Positions 6,116-12,843 of a DNA stretch of 13,970 nt are shown here, one piece after another; within the stretch, counting starts at the first letter, position 1; each line of letters starts with the position of its first letter. Below the pieces are notes generated by a model. That model saw nothing but the letters and a program-made list of their open reading frames with translations. It was not told the DNA's origin and ran no database searches. The stretch covers positions 1 to 13,970 of the forward strand of contig JAWCQZ010000013.1 of the NCBI GenBank assembly GCA_038869515.1, given 5' to 3'. Made by a program: the position numbers and the translations under genes. The DNA is from JAWCQZ01 sp038869515 [NCBI: Halobacteria archaeon] (GTDB taxonomy: Archaea; Halobacteriota; Syntropharchaeia; JACQPP01).

Positions 6116-7345
6116 ATGGTCATCAACCCCTCCTCCATCCCCACCTTCGCCGCCCTCCTGGTGAACGCCGGCCTCGCCCTCTACCTCCTCCACCACGGCC
6201 CCCGGCGGGCGGCCAACCGGACCTTCGCCCTCCTCCTCGGCGCCCTGGCCGCCCACGCGGCGGCCACGGTGGTGCTCAAGAACGCCCCCTCGCCCGAGGT
6301 GGCCGCGACGGCGGTCCGTTTCCAGAGCGTCCTCCTCGCCGCCGCGGCCCCCGCATTCGTCCACTTCACCTTCGTCTTCCCCCGGGGCGAGTCCCCGGGC
6401 CCCCGGGCCCTGCTCCTCATCTACGGCGCCCTGCTCCCCCTGGCGGTCGCATCCTTCGCCGGCGAGGGGCCGGTCCAGGTCATCGAGACCCCCCTGGGCC
6501 CCACGAGCCGCTTCCTCGACAAGCCGGTGGCCCACTACTACGCGCTCCTCGGAGTCTTCCTCCTCCTGGCGCTCTACGGCCTCTTCCGCATCTACCGCTC
6601 CCACCGCGACGGGGGCGTGGTCGAGAAGCGGCAAATCCGCTGGGTGGTGGCGGGGATGCTCGCCGGGCTCGCGGGCGGGGCCCTGTTCAAGGTCGCGCTC
6701 CCGGAATTGGCGGGGGTTGACACCCCGGGCTCGGGCTCCGCGTCGGCCATCCTCCCCGCCCTATTCACCACCTGCGCCATCGTCCGCTACCGGTTCCTCG
6801 CCATCGAGCCGGTGGTGGAGCGGAAACTGGAGACGAGGCCCCGCTTCGCCCACCAGCCCGGCGTGCCCCTCCTGGTGAGCGCGGAGACCGGCCCCGCGGC
6901 CTTCAAGGACCTGGTGGACCACGGGGCCGCGGGGCTCGCCATCTCCAGGACCCACCCCGCGAAGCTGCGGGGCGAGTTGGGGCTGGAGAAGACGCCGGCG
7001 GTCTGGTTGAGCGGGGAGGCGGAGGGGGGCACGGCCTCCATCGAGCGGCCGGAGGAGGTTCTGCGGACCATCCGGCACTTCGTTTCATCCGCCGCGTCGC
7101 GAAACGACGCGGCGGCCCAAACCACGGCGGCCGGGCCGGACCCGGCTGCCGTGGTTTGGGTGGATGGCCTCGAATACCTGACCACGCGGTTCGGCTTCGA
7201 GGCGGCCCTGCGGGTGGTGCAGGACGTCCGGGACCTCGCCACCGCGAAGGGGGCGGTCCTGCTCTTCACCGTGGACCTCCGCGGGATGGGGGAGAGGGAG
7301 CGGGCGCTGCTGGAGAGGGAGTGCAAACCTCTGGGGCCGGGTTGA
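6116..7345 (+). CDS. Seven-TM membrane protein with C-terminal DUF835 domain
   Basis: Residues 1-230 contain seven hydrophobic segments, at about 10-27, 36-54, 66-88, 97-114, 138-158, 174-192 and 208-228. This matches the 7TM sensor region found at the N-terminus of some histidine kinases. The cytoplasmic part (about 250-405) matches DUF835, with ISRTHPAKLR at 276-285, AVWLSG at 295-300, VWVDGLEYLTTRFGFEA at 347-363 and LLFTVDL near 382-388. No kinase catalytic motifs are present, so it is best seen as a receptor with a DUF835 output or partner-binding domain; the ligand and signal are unknown. The ATG at 6116 is used because an earlier ATG at 6108 is in another frame. A stretch of about 20 extra residues (about 325-347) separates the two halves of DUF835 and is encoded by two back-to-back DNA hairpins. 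The next gene starts about 51 nt after its stop, in the same direction. Confidence 0.82.
   Translation: MVINPSSIPTFAALLVNAGLALYLLHHGPRRAANRTFALLLGALAAHAAATVVLKNAPSPEVAATAVRFQSVLLAAAAPAFVHFTFVFPRGESPGPRALLLIYGALLPLAVASFAGEGPVQVIETPLGPTSRFLDKPVAHYYALLGVFLLLALYGLFRIYRSHRDGGVVEKRQIRWVVAGMLAGLAGGALFKVALPELAGVDTPGSGSASAILPALFTTCAIVRYRFLAIEPVVERKLETRPRFAHQPGVPLLVSAETGPAAFKDLVDHGAAGLAISRTHPAKLRGELGLEKTPAVWLSGEAEGGTASIERPEEVLRTIRHFVSSAASRNDAAAQTTAAGPDPAAVVWVDGLEYLTTRFGFEAALRVVQDVRDLATAKGAVLLFTVDLRGMGERERALLERECKPLGPG
7089..7115. repeat. Intragenic hairpin 1 (11-bp perfect stem)
   Basis: CCGCCGCGTCG at 7089-7099 and CGACGCGGCGG at 7105-7115 are exactly complementary, with loop CGAAA. It lies inside the coding region of the DUF835 protein and directly abuts the larger hairpin that starts at 7116. 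Confidence 0.85.
7116..7160. repeat. Intragenic hairpin 2 (20-bp stem, one G-T wobble, 5-nt loop)
   Basis: Arms 7116-7135 and 7141-7160 pair over 20 positions. The outer 13 bp (CCCAAACCACGGC against GCCGTGGTTTGGG) and the inner 6 bp (GCCGGG against CCCGGC) are perfect. The only exception is G7129 opposite T7147, a wobble in RNA. The loop is CCGGA. Together with hairpin 1 it covers 72 bp, exactly 24 codons, in the linker within DUF835. Confidence 0.9.
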
Positions 7346-7396
7346 GCCCGGGGACCGCAGACTTTTCCGGTGGCCGGGCCCACATCGGATTCGGCA

Positions 7397-8476
7397 ATGC
7401 CCTCCCGCGCCGACGAGGCCCGCCGCGTCATCGAGGGGAACGCCGGCCCCCGCGGCTTCTACGCCGGCCGCGACTGCCGCCAATACCGGGTCCGGGACCT
7501 CGTCTTCAGCATGGAGGCCCTGCTCCGCCTCGGCCACCAGGAGCGGGTCGAGAGCCACATGGCGCTCCTCCTCGACCGGATGAAGCCCGACGGGCGCGTC
7601 CCCGCCCGCGTCGAGACCGCCGGGGGCCTCCGCAAAGGGGTGCGCCCGCGCCTCTGGCTCACCGCACTCCGGCAGCGGGGGCCCTACATCCTCCGGAACC
7701 TGGGGCAGTACTCCGACCCCTTCCAGTCGTGGACCATGGACAGCGCGCCTCTCGCCCTCACCGGCCTCCGGCGCCTCCAGCGGGCGAAGTCCAGACTCCC
7801 CCGGGGGCGGGCCGCGGAAATCACGCGGCTGAAGGCGTGGGTGGACTCCCGGCGCGACCCCGAGACGGACCTCCTGCGGGGGGCGGGCTGGATGGACGCC
7901 ATGGACGTCTATAGCGGGCGGTTCACCCTCTGCGGCCTCGCCGTGATGCACCGGATGCGCGTCGCCTGGGGAGAGGGGAAGGCCGCCGAGAGGCTCCGGC
8001 GGGTCCTCGACGTGGGGTTCTGGGACCCCGCCCTCGGCTTCTATCGCGACCACGACCGGGGGCGCGCCTTCGACACCCTCGCCCACGCGCTGCTCCTCCA
8101 GGACGGGGCCGTGCCCGAGGAGCGGGCGCCAAAAGTGTTGAGCGCGCTGGAGTGGGCCGCGACCAGGTTCGGCTACCTGAACCTGACCCCGCCCTATCCC
8201 GCCCACGCCTGCGGCCAGTGGCCGCGGGTCTACCAGAACTCGACGGTCTGGCCCTTCGTGCAGGGGCAGGCCATCCTCGCCCTGGCGAAGGCGGGGGAGG
8301 AGGGGGCCGCGCGGAGGGAGATGAGGAAGTTGGAGGCGTTGGAGGGGTTCGGCGAGTGGCACGACCCCGGGACGGGACGGCCCATGGGGAGCGCGGAACA
8401 GCTCTGGAGCGCTGCCTCCTTCCTTCAAGCGTTGGAAGCGGTGACAGGAGAGCCTATCGAGGGTCCCGCAAAGTAA
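7397..8476 (+). CDS. Six-hairpin (alpha/alpha) glycosidase-like protein
   Basis: With ATG at 7397 the product has 359 residues and no signal peptide. It is almost entirely helical, with motifs typical of (alpha/alpha)6-barrel glycosidases such as glycogen-debranching enzymes and glucoamylases: RDLVFSMEALL near 32-42, FQSWTMDSAPLAL at 109-121, GWMDAMDVYSGRF at 164-176, QNSTVWPFVQGQAILAL at 280-296, EWHDPGTG at 320-327 and SAEQLWSAASFLQAL at 332-346. The family hydrolyses alpha-glycosidic bonds, but I cannot assign the substrate or name the catalytic acids with certainty. An in-frame GTG at 7370 would add nine residues. ATG is preferred because it lies about 33 nt after a weak TATA-like CTTTTC, fitting a near-leaderless mRNA. 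It may instead be co-transcribed with the preceding DUF835 gene. A cytoplasmic role in polysaccharide or glycan turnover is an inference. Confidence 0.65.
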   Translation: MPSRADEARRVIEGNAGPRGFYAGRDCRQYRVRDLVFSMEALLRLGHQERVESHMALLLDRMKPDGRVPARVETAGGLRKGVRPRLWLTALRQRGPYILRNLGQYSDPFQSWTMDSAPLALTGLRRLQRAKSRLPRGRAAEITRLKAWVDSRRDPETDLLRGAGWMDAMDVYSGRFTLCGLAVMHRMRVAWGEGKAAERLRRVLDVGFWDPALGFYRDHDRGRAFDTLAHALLLQDGAVPEERAPKVLSALEWAATRFGYLNLTPPYPAHACGQWPRVYQNSTVWPFVQGQAILALAKAGEEGAARREMRKLEALEGFGEWHDPGTGRPMGSAEQLWSAASFLQALEAVTGEPIEGPAK

Positions 8477-8504
8477 AATGGAGGAAGTCGGGGTTGCAGA
8501 TGCA

Positions 8505-9488
8505 TCACCGCGCCCCGGACTCCTCGTTCTGTCGCAGTTTCTCCCTGGCCGCCCCGAGGGCCTTGGCCGCCTCCTCGAGCATCCTCCGCTCCTGGGCCTT
8601 GCGGGCCTTGAACTTCAGGATGCGGCGGCCCGCCTCGGCCCCCTCCTCCACCACCGGCACGAACTCCTCGGGCGGCATGTTGAGCCAGACGATGCGGCCG
8701 AACCCGCACGGGGGGCAGAGGAAGGCGACCTCGCTCGCCGCGAGTTCGACGGAGATGGCGTCCACCCGCTCCATCTCGCTGTTGCACGAGGGGCAGACCT
8801 TCATCTGCCCGAGCGAGACCTTCGGGGCCTTCAGGCGCTTGAGCGAATCCTCCCACACGATGCGGTTGGGGTCGCCGGTGACCTGGCAGAGGTAGACAAG
8901 GCGCTGGAGGGCGCTCTTCATCGCCTCCCGGGAAGCGAGGTCGCCCCGGCGGATCTTGTCCAGGAGCTCCTCCTTCTCCTTCTCGGCAGCCACCGGGTCC
9001 ACCGGCTCCGCCTCCTTGAAGAGCCCCTTCTCCAGCAACGCGCCGACGTGCTCAACCGCCCACGCCTCCCACGAGGCGTGGTTGAGCGACCCCGCGACCC
9101 TCTCGAAATCCCCCGAGAGGGGAACCCCGGTCTCCTGTTCGAGTGATGCGAGGATGCGCCGGGTGTGGTAGAGGGCCTGCTCCGCGCGGACGACGGTCGC
9201 CTTCGCGTCCCGGATGCGCGCCTCGAGGTCGCGGCGGGTCGCGACTCCCTCCGCGGCCATGTGGGTGAGGAGGAAGTAGAGGCGGGGGAAGACCGCGAGG
9301 AACATCTGGCCTGCGGGGGTCCCGCCGTGCTTGCGGACCAGTTCTTCGGGGGGCGGCGGGGTCTGCCGGGTCACCCGGAGGGCCGACTTGATGAACTTCC
9401 TCTCGTCGGGGAAGAACTCCCGGAGGACCTGTTCCAGCAACGGGGGGAGTTTCTCGAAGAGGGTGGCGAGGACCGGCTCGGAGGGCAT
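8505..9488 (-). CDS. Zinc-ribbon protein of unknown function
   Basis: The 327-residue protein has no signal peptide and no clear membrane segment. It is largely helical, with a charged coiled-coil-like stretch around 155-182. A four-cysteine knuckle follows, CPSC at 232-235 and CPPC at 258-261, spaced as in a zinc ribbon, then IVWLNMPPEEFVPV and a basic C-terminal helix (about 284-320). I do not recognise the family. Zinc ribbons of this kind often bind nucleic acid or protein, which would suit its position: it is divergent from the Vms1-like peptidyl-tRNA hydrolase, sharing a 156-bp intergenic region with it. It converges with the glycosidase-like gene, 28 bp apart. ATG at 9488 is chosen because a TATA-like sequence lies at the right distance upstream. 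Confidence 0.72.
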   Translation of the reverse strand: MPSEPVLATLFEKLPPLLEQVLREFFPDERKFIKSALRVTRQTPPPPEELVRKHGGTPAGQMFLAVFPRLYFLLTHMAAEGVATRRDLEARIRDAKATVVRAEQALYHTRRILASLEQETGVPLSGDFERVAGSLNHASWEAWAVEHVGALLEKGLFKEAEPVDPVAAEKEKEELLDKIRRGDLASREAMKSALQRLVYLCQVTGDPNRIVWEDSLKRLKAPKVSLGQMKVCPSCNSEMERVDAISVELAASEVAFLCPPCGFGRIVWLNMPPEEFVPVVEEGAEAGRRILKFKARKAQERRMLEEAAKALGAAREKLRQNEESGAR

Positions 9489-9516
9489 GGGGTCCTGGGG
9501 ATGGGGGGTGGGGGAC

Positions 9517-9526
9517 TATGAAATTT
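9517..9526 (-). promoter_or_regulatory. Possible TATA box of the zinc-ribbon protein gene
   Basis: The minus strand reads AAATTTCATA, centred about 33 nt upstream of the ATG at 9488, an AT-rich island in GC-rich DNA. Transcription would start a few bases before the ATG. The rest of the divergent region (9527-9644) holds an imperfect dyad at 9551-9590 but no stronger promoter for the plus-strand gene. Confidence 0.4.
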
Positions 9527-9644
9527 GGGGTCGGTCCGGCCGTGACAGAACTCGCGCGCAGCGAAAATTCTTGTGAGACTTTCGAGCGAGGTCCATCCGC
9601 TTCCCACCGGAATCCTTACCTCGAATCGCGCACAGGCAGGGCAG

Positions 9645-10679
9645 ATGGAGTTCCTCCTTCAACCCCCCGACTGGTGGCGCCTCAACACCTCCCTGCGCAC
9701 CCTCGTCGGCGCCCGCTCCCCCTCCATCTCCGCCTACGTCCCCGCCGGAAAGGAGGCCAGATTCCTCAAGGTTTTGGAACGTCCACCCCGCGAGGCTCCC
9801 GAGGAGCCCGATACGGCCCCCGTCGCCGCCGCCCTCCGCAAAGCCCTCGAAGCCCACGGCCCGGTCCACGGCACCCTCTGCCTTTTCGGCTGGGGCCCCG
9901 ACGCGCCCGAAGTCCGCTCCATCGAGGTCCCGGCCAAGTTGCGCCACTCCTACGGCGTGGCCCCGGAGCCCTTCGTCGGGCCCCTGCGCGAGTTGCTGGA
10001 GCCGCGCTGCTCCTTCGTCCTGGTTCAGGTCAATCACCACGACGCCACCGTGCGCCGCTACGAGGGGCTGGAGGTGGTCGGCCAGAAGAGGGTCCGCTCC
10101 TACGTGGAGCGCCACCACAAGAAGGGGGGCGCAAGCGCCGGTCGCTACCAGCGAGGGCAGCAGGAGCAGGTTCACCAGCACCTCGTCAATGTGCGGCGGA
10201 CCCTGGGGCGGTTCATTCCCGGCGCCGACCTCATCCTCGTGGGGGGGCCGGGGACCGCCAAGGTCCGGTTCATGGAGCTCCTCGGGGCCGCACCCGCCCC
10301 CCGGGCGCGGCAGGTGGAGGGGATGGGGCCCACCACATCCGGCAAAGAGTTTTACCGCCTCCTCCGGGAGGCCCTCGACGCGTTCCGCCTGGACGAGGAG
10401 TTCCGGTTTGTGGAGCGGGCGGTGGAGGGGACCCGAGCCGGCCTCCTCCTCACGGACGCGGGCGGTGTCGCCAGGGCCCTGGAAGCAGGGGCGGTGGAGG
10501 CTCTCCTGGTGGCGGCCGACGCCCGGGACGTGGACGGAGTTGTGGCCCGGATGGTGGAGGCCGCGGGCAGGAGCGGCGCCCGGGTGGAGTTCATCACCCG
10601 CGCCGAGCCGCGCGCCCGCCTCCGGCGCCACGGAGAGGTCGCGGCGCGACTCCGCTACCCCTGGAAGAAAGATTCATAG
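9645..10679 (+). CDS. Vms1/Ankzf1-like (VLRF1, eRF1-related) peptidyl-tRNA hydrolase
   Basis: From ATG at 9645 the protein has 344 residues. It opens with MEFLLQPPDWW, then an early segment with SISAYVPAGKE (about 27-37), a beta-rich domain with CSFVLVQVNHHDATVRRYEGLEVVG (about 122-146) and a catalytic-type loop, HHKKGGASAGRYQRGQQEQ at 157-175. After this come a helix (VHQHLVNVRRTLGRF), a strand with DLILVGGPG (194-203) and a C-terminal eRF1-domain-3-like region. This architecture is that of the VLRF1 branch of the eRF1 superfamily, which cleaves peptidyl-tRNA on stalled ribosomes. The position expected for the Gln of a GGQ-like motif is Ala163; a Gln at 169 (GRYQ) could serve instead. An in-frame upstream start at 9573 would add 24 residues unlike the family. 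It is followed by atpF after 21 nt. Confidence 0.75.
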   Translation: MEFLLQPPDWWRLNTSLRTLVGARSPSISAYVPAGKEARFLKVLERPPREAPEEPDTAPVAAALRKALEAHGPVHGTLCLFGWGPDAPEVRSIEVPAKLRHSYGVAPEPFVGPLRELLEPRCSFVLVQVNHHDATVRRYEGLEVVGQKRVRSYVERHHKKGGASAGRYQRGQQEQVHQHLVNVRRTLGRFIPGADLILVGGPGTAKVRFMELLGAAPAPRARQVEGMGPTTSGKEFYRLLREALDAFRLDEEFRFVERAVEGTRAGLLLTDAGGVARALEAGAVEALLVAADARDVDGVVARMVEAAGRSGARVEFITRAEPRARLRRHGEVAARLRYPWKKDS

Positions 10680-10700
10680 CCCGCGCTCCCCATCCGGGCG

Positions 10701-11003
10701 ATGGACGTCGCGGTCGTCGGCTCCCCGACATTCGTTCTCGGCTTCCGCCTCGCCGGGGTCCGGAAGACCTGCCCCGCCGAGGGGGCCCGGGATCTGGAGG
10801 CGCGCATCGGCGAGGTGCTGAAGGACCCCTCCGTCGGAGTCCTCGTCCTCCACAACGCCGACTACCAGGAGCTCCCGGCCGGGCTCCGCCGCCGCCTCGC
10901 GGACTCGGTCGCCCCGGTGGTGATTCCCGTCGGGAAGGAGGAGGAGACCGACCTGCGGGAGAGAATCAAGCAGGCGGTCGGGATTGACTTGTGGAAAAAG
11001 TAA
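10701..11003 (+). CDS. atpF: A/V-type ATP synthase subunit F
   Basis: The 100-residue protein matches subunit F of archaeal A-type (V-type) ATPases end to end, with the expected length. It starts MDVAVVGSPTFVLGFRLAGVRK, continues with a VLKDPSVGVLVLH strand and a VAPVVIPVGKE strand, and ends with the hallmark IKQAVGIDLWK. Subunit F belongs to the central stalk of the A1 motor and couples ATP turnover to rotation and regulation. It is normally encoded among the other ATPase subunit genes, but here its neighbours are a peptidyl-tRNA hydrolase 21 nt upstream and a convergent peptidase 10 nt downstream. It is probably co-transcribed with the hydrolase. Whether it is the only copy cannot be seen from this window. 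Confidence 0.92.
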   Translation: MDVAVVGSPTFVLGFRLAGVRKTCPAEGARDLEARIGEVLKDPSVGVLVLHNADYQELPAGLRRRLADSVAPVVIPVGKEEETDLRERIKQAVGIDLWKK

Positions 11004-11013
11004 ACCGGGCGCA

Positions 11014-12225
11014 TCATGCGTATTTGTCACCCGCCCAGCTGGCGGCGATGGCCCAGGTCCACTCCACGGCCTCGGCGGCGACCTTCAGGTCCACGTTGTC
11101 CGGGGTGTCAGTGGGCCAGTGGTAGTTCTCCACGTAGCCGATTTCGAGAAGCCCGAGGAGGCTTACTCCCCGCAGGCCGAAGCGGATGAGAACCTGGCCG
11201 TCGGTCCCTGCCGGGGCATCCTCGACCGGCAGCGGACGCCTCCCGAGGCGCCGGGCCGCGGCCTCCACCAGCTCCCCGGCGATGGGCGGGTAGGGAACGG
11301 CGCCCGGGATGAGGTAGCCCGCCTCCCGGGCGAGCCGGCAGAGCCTGCCCGAGCCCAGGGACTCCAGGTTCACGAAAATCGTGGGCTTGTCCCGGAGTCC
11401 GCCCGCGTGCCTCTTGCAGAAGGCCGCGGCCCCCTTCAGGCCCAGCTCCTCGGCGTCCGTGGCCACGCACCACACCTCCAGGTCCTTCGGGCAGCGCTCC
11501 CGGAGGCCTCCCGCCACGGCCATCATCGCGGCCACCGCCGACGCGTTGTCGCCGGCGGCGGGGATGGGCGCTCCCCGGGCCCAGTCCGCCATGATGAGGA
11601 TGCCGAAGGAGAGGGAGGCCGCGCCGTAGAGGGCCGGGACGGCGACGGCCGGGCCCGCGACCCAGTGGCGGGCCAGGGCCGAGAGCACCACCGCCGCAAC
11701 CCCCAGGTTCAGGAGGAAGAACGGGGCTCGCAGGAAGAGGGGCCAGTTCTTCGTGGCCTGCGCGAATTTCCGGGCCCGCCCGGGCTCGAAGACCCGGGCC
11801 TGGCGGGTCCCGTCGTGGTGCGCGAGGACCACCAGGCGCCGCGCCCCCGACGGATTCCACCGGCCCACGATGTTCGCCCCCCGGCGCCGGGCGAGGAGCA
11901 GGTTGAAGAGGTCGTAGCGGCCGGTCTCGGAGCCGTAGACCGAGACCAGGACGAGGAGGGAGAGGCCGAGCGCCGGCGTGGGGTGGCCCGCCAGGGTCAG
12001 GAGGGCCGAGGCGACGAGGAGGGAGAAGTGCAAGACGAGGCCGTGGGGGTGGGAGGCGCGGAAGTCGAACTCCTCGGCCTCCGTCGCGAGGCCCGCGGCC
12101 TCCATGCTCTTCCGGATTTCGGCGGCCGCGGCCCGGCACTCGAGAGAACCGGAGACCCGGTGGCCCCCCGCGCAGAGGAGGCGAATCCACCGGTCGAGGA
12201 GGGCGGTGACCGGCTCCGGGGCCAT
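11014..12225 (-). CDS. Membrane M28-family zinc metallopeptidase
   Basis: The 403-residue protein carries the five M28 metal-binding elements in order: LAHHDG (His136, Asp138), GDNASAVA (Asp226), TDAEELGLKG (Glu259 and Glu260), NLESLG (Glu288) and NYHWPTDTPDN (His369). All ligands are present, so it should be an active dizinc aminopeptidase or related hydrolase. Hydrophobic segments at about 63-80, 84-97, 164-184 and 189-212 make it an integral membrane protein. The latter two sit between the HxD and DN motifs, which in ordinary M28 enzymes lie much closer together. The ATG at 12225 follows GGAGAG with little spacing. A TTAACT stretch about 23 nt upstream and a TTTTAAAA at 12273-12280 are candidate promoters. 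The gene end nearly meets atpF, with a small palindrome (11010-11020) across both ends. Confidence 0.82.
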   Translation of the reverse strand: MAPEPVTALLDRWIRLLCAGGHRVSGSLECRAAAAEIRKSMEAAGLATEAEEFDFRASHPHGLVLHFSLLVASALLTLAGHPTPALGLSLLVLVSVYGSETGRYDLFNLLLARRRGANIVGRWNPSGARRLVVLAHHDGTRQARVFEPGRARKFAQATKNWPLFLRAPFFLLNLGVAAVVLSALARHWVAGPAVAVPALYGAASLSFGILIMADWARGAPIPAAGDNASAVAAMMAVAGGLRERCPKDLEVWCVATDAEELGLKGAAAFCKRHAGGLRDKPTIFVNLESLGSGRLCRLAREAGYLIPGAVPYPPIAGELVEAAARRLGRRPLPVEDAPAGTDGQVLIRFGLRGVSLLGLLEIGYVENYHWPTDTPDNVDLKVAAEAVEWTWAIAASWAGDKYA

Positions 12226-12272
12226 GGCTCTCCAAGGAGGCGGAGAGTTAAGGCGGTTGCGCCCCGGCAGGG

Positions 12273-12280
12273 TTTTAAAA
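12273..12280. promoter_or_regulatory. Palindromic TATA box between divergent genes
   Basis: TTTTAAAA is symmetric and is the most AT-rich spot in the region. Its centre is 24 nt upstream of the GTG at 12300, which suits a leaderless plus-strand transcript, and 51 nt upstream of the minus-strand M28 start, giving that gene a short leader. A symmetric box could direct transcription both ways. Confidence 0.5.
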
Positions 12281-12299
12281 CAGGGGGGGCAGTTTTTTC

Positions 12300-12779
12300 G
12301 TGACCGGCTACGCCGCCCAGTTCAGCGACATCGGGCGGGAGGTGGGGAAGGGGGTGGCGGACGTCGTCGGCGAGCGGGTGGCCAGGACCTCGGGGAACTT
12401 CATCACCGAGTTCTTCTCCGCCTTCGGGCTCAGCGACCCCGTCGCCGCCTACGGGGTCCTCTTCGGCCTCGTCGGGGGCCTGGCGGCCCTGTTCTACGCG
12501 GGGTTCCGGCAGAGGCGCAGGGAGGAGCGGGAGGCGCCCGCGGTGGAGGCGCCCGCGCCGAGCGGGACGCCCCGCCTGGAGTGGTTCCTCCTCGACGCCC
12601 ACCAGCAGTATGTCCGCGGCGAAATCACGCAGGAGCAGTTCCAGGTGCTGGTGAAGGCCCACGCCGATTTGGCGAAGACGGTGGCGAGCGTCAGGAAGCC
12701 GGCCGCGGGGGCCCCGAAGGCCCCTCCCAAGCCCGCGGCCGGGGTCCCGCGCAAGCAACCCCGGTCCCGGGCGAGATAG
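12300..12779 (+). CDS. Small single-TM protein with SHOCT-like segment
   Basis: The 159-residue protein starts at GTG 12300; no in-frame ATG occurs early and the palindromic TATA box fits this start. An amphipathic N-terminus (about 1-45) is followed by one membrane segment (about 47-68, AAYGVLFGLVGGLAALFYAGF) and a strongly basic/acidic stretch RQRRREEREA. Next is a short helical segment, FLLDAHQQYVRGEITQEQFQVL at about 96-117, which resembles the SHOCT motif, in which a G-E-I-T-x-E-x-F turn joins two short helices. The C-terminus is a Pro/Ala/Lys/Arg-rich tail, probably disordered and cytoplasmic. SHOCT segments are thought to mediate oligomerisation. No specific function can be given. It is divergent from the M28 peptidase, 74 bp apart, and may be co-regulated with it. 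Confidence 0.7.
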   Translation: MTGYAAQFSDIGREVGKGVADVVGERVARTSGNFITEFFSAFGLSDPVAAYGVLFGLVGGLAALFYAGFRQRRREEREAPAVEAPAPSGTPRLEWFLLDAHQQYVRGEITQEQFQVLVKAHADLAKTVASVRKPAAGAPKAPPKPAAGVPRKQPRSRAR

Positions 12780-12843
12780 GGGCCCGGTCGCCCTCCGACA
12801 GGGAGGAGGCCCGCGCCCCGTCCCGCCTCGCCGGCAACGGGCG

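Noticed and set aside
7089-7160. The tandem hairpins as a transcription terminator of the DUF835 gene
   Set aside because: They lie about 185 bp before the stop codon, within conserved domain sequence, and have no T-run after them.
7370-7396. GTG start nine codons upstream of the chosen ATG of the glycosidase-like gene
   Set aside because: The extra residues add no recognisable feature and the ATG is better placed after a TATA-like stretch; it cannot be fully excluded.
7085-8428. Minus-strand open frame of 447 codons opposite the glycosidase-like gene
   Set aside because: Pro/Glu/Gly-rich composition typical of antisense frames in GC-rich genes. It also spans the gap between two plus-strand genes with recognisable domains.
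9518-10987. Plus-strand open frame of 489 codons overlapping the Vms1-like gene and atpF
   Set aside because: Product is Arg/Pro/Gly-rich without domains; both overlapped genes are clear family members in another frame.
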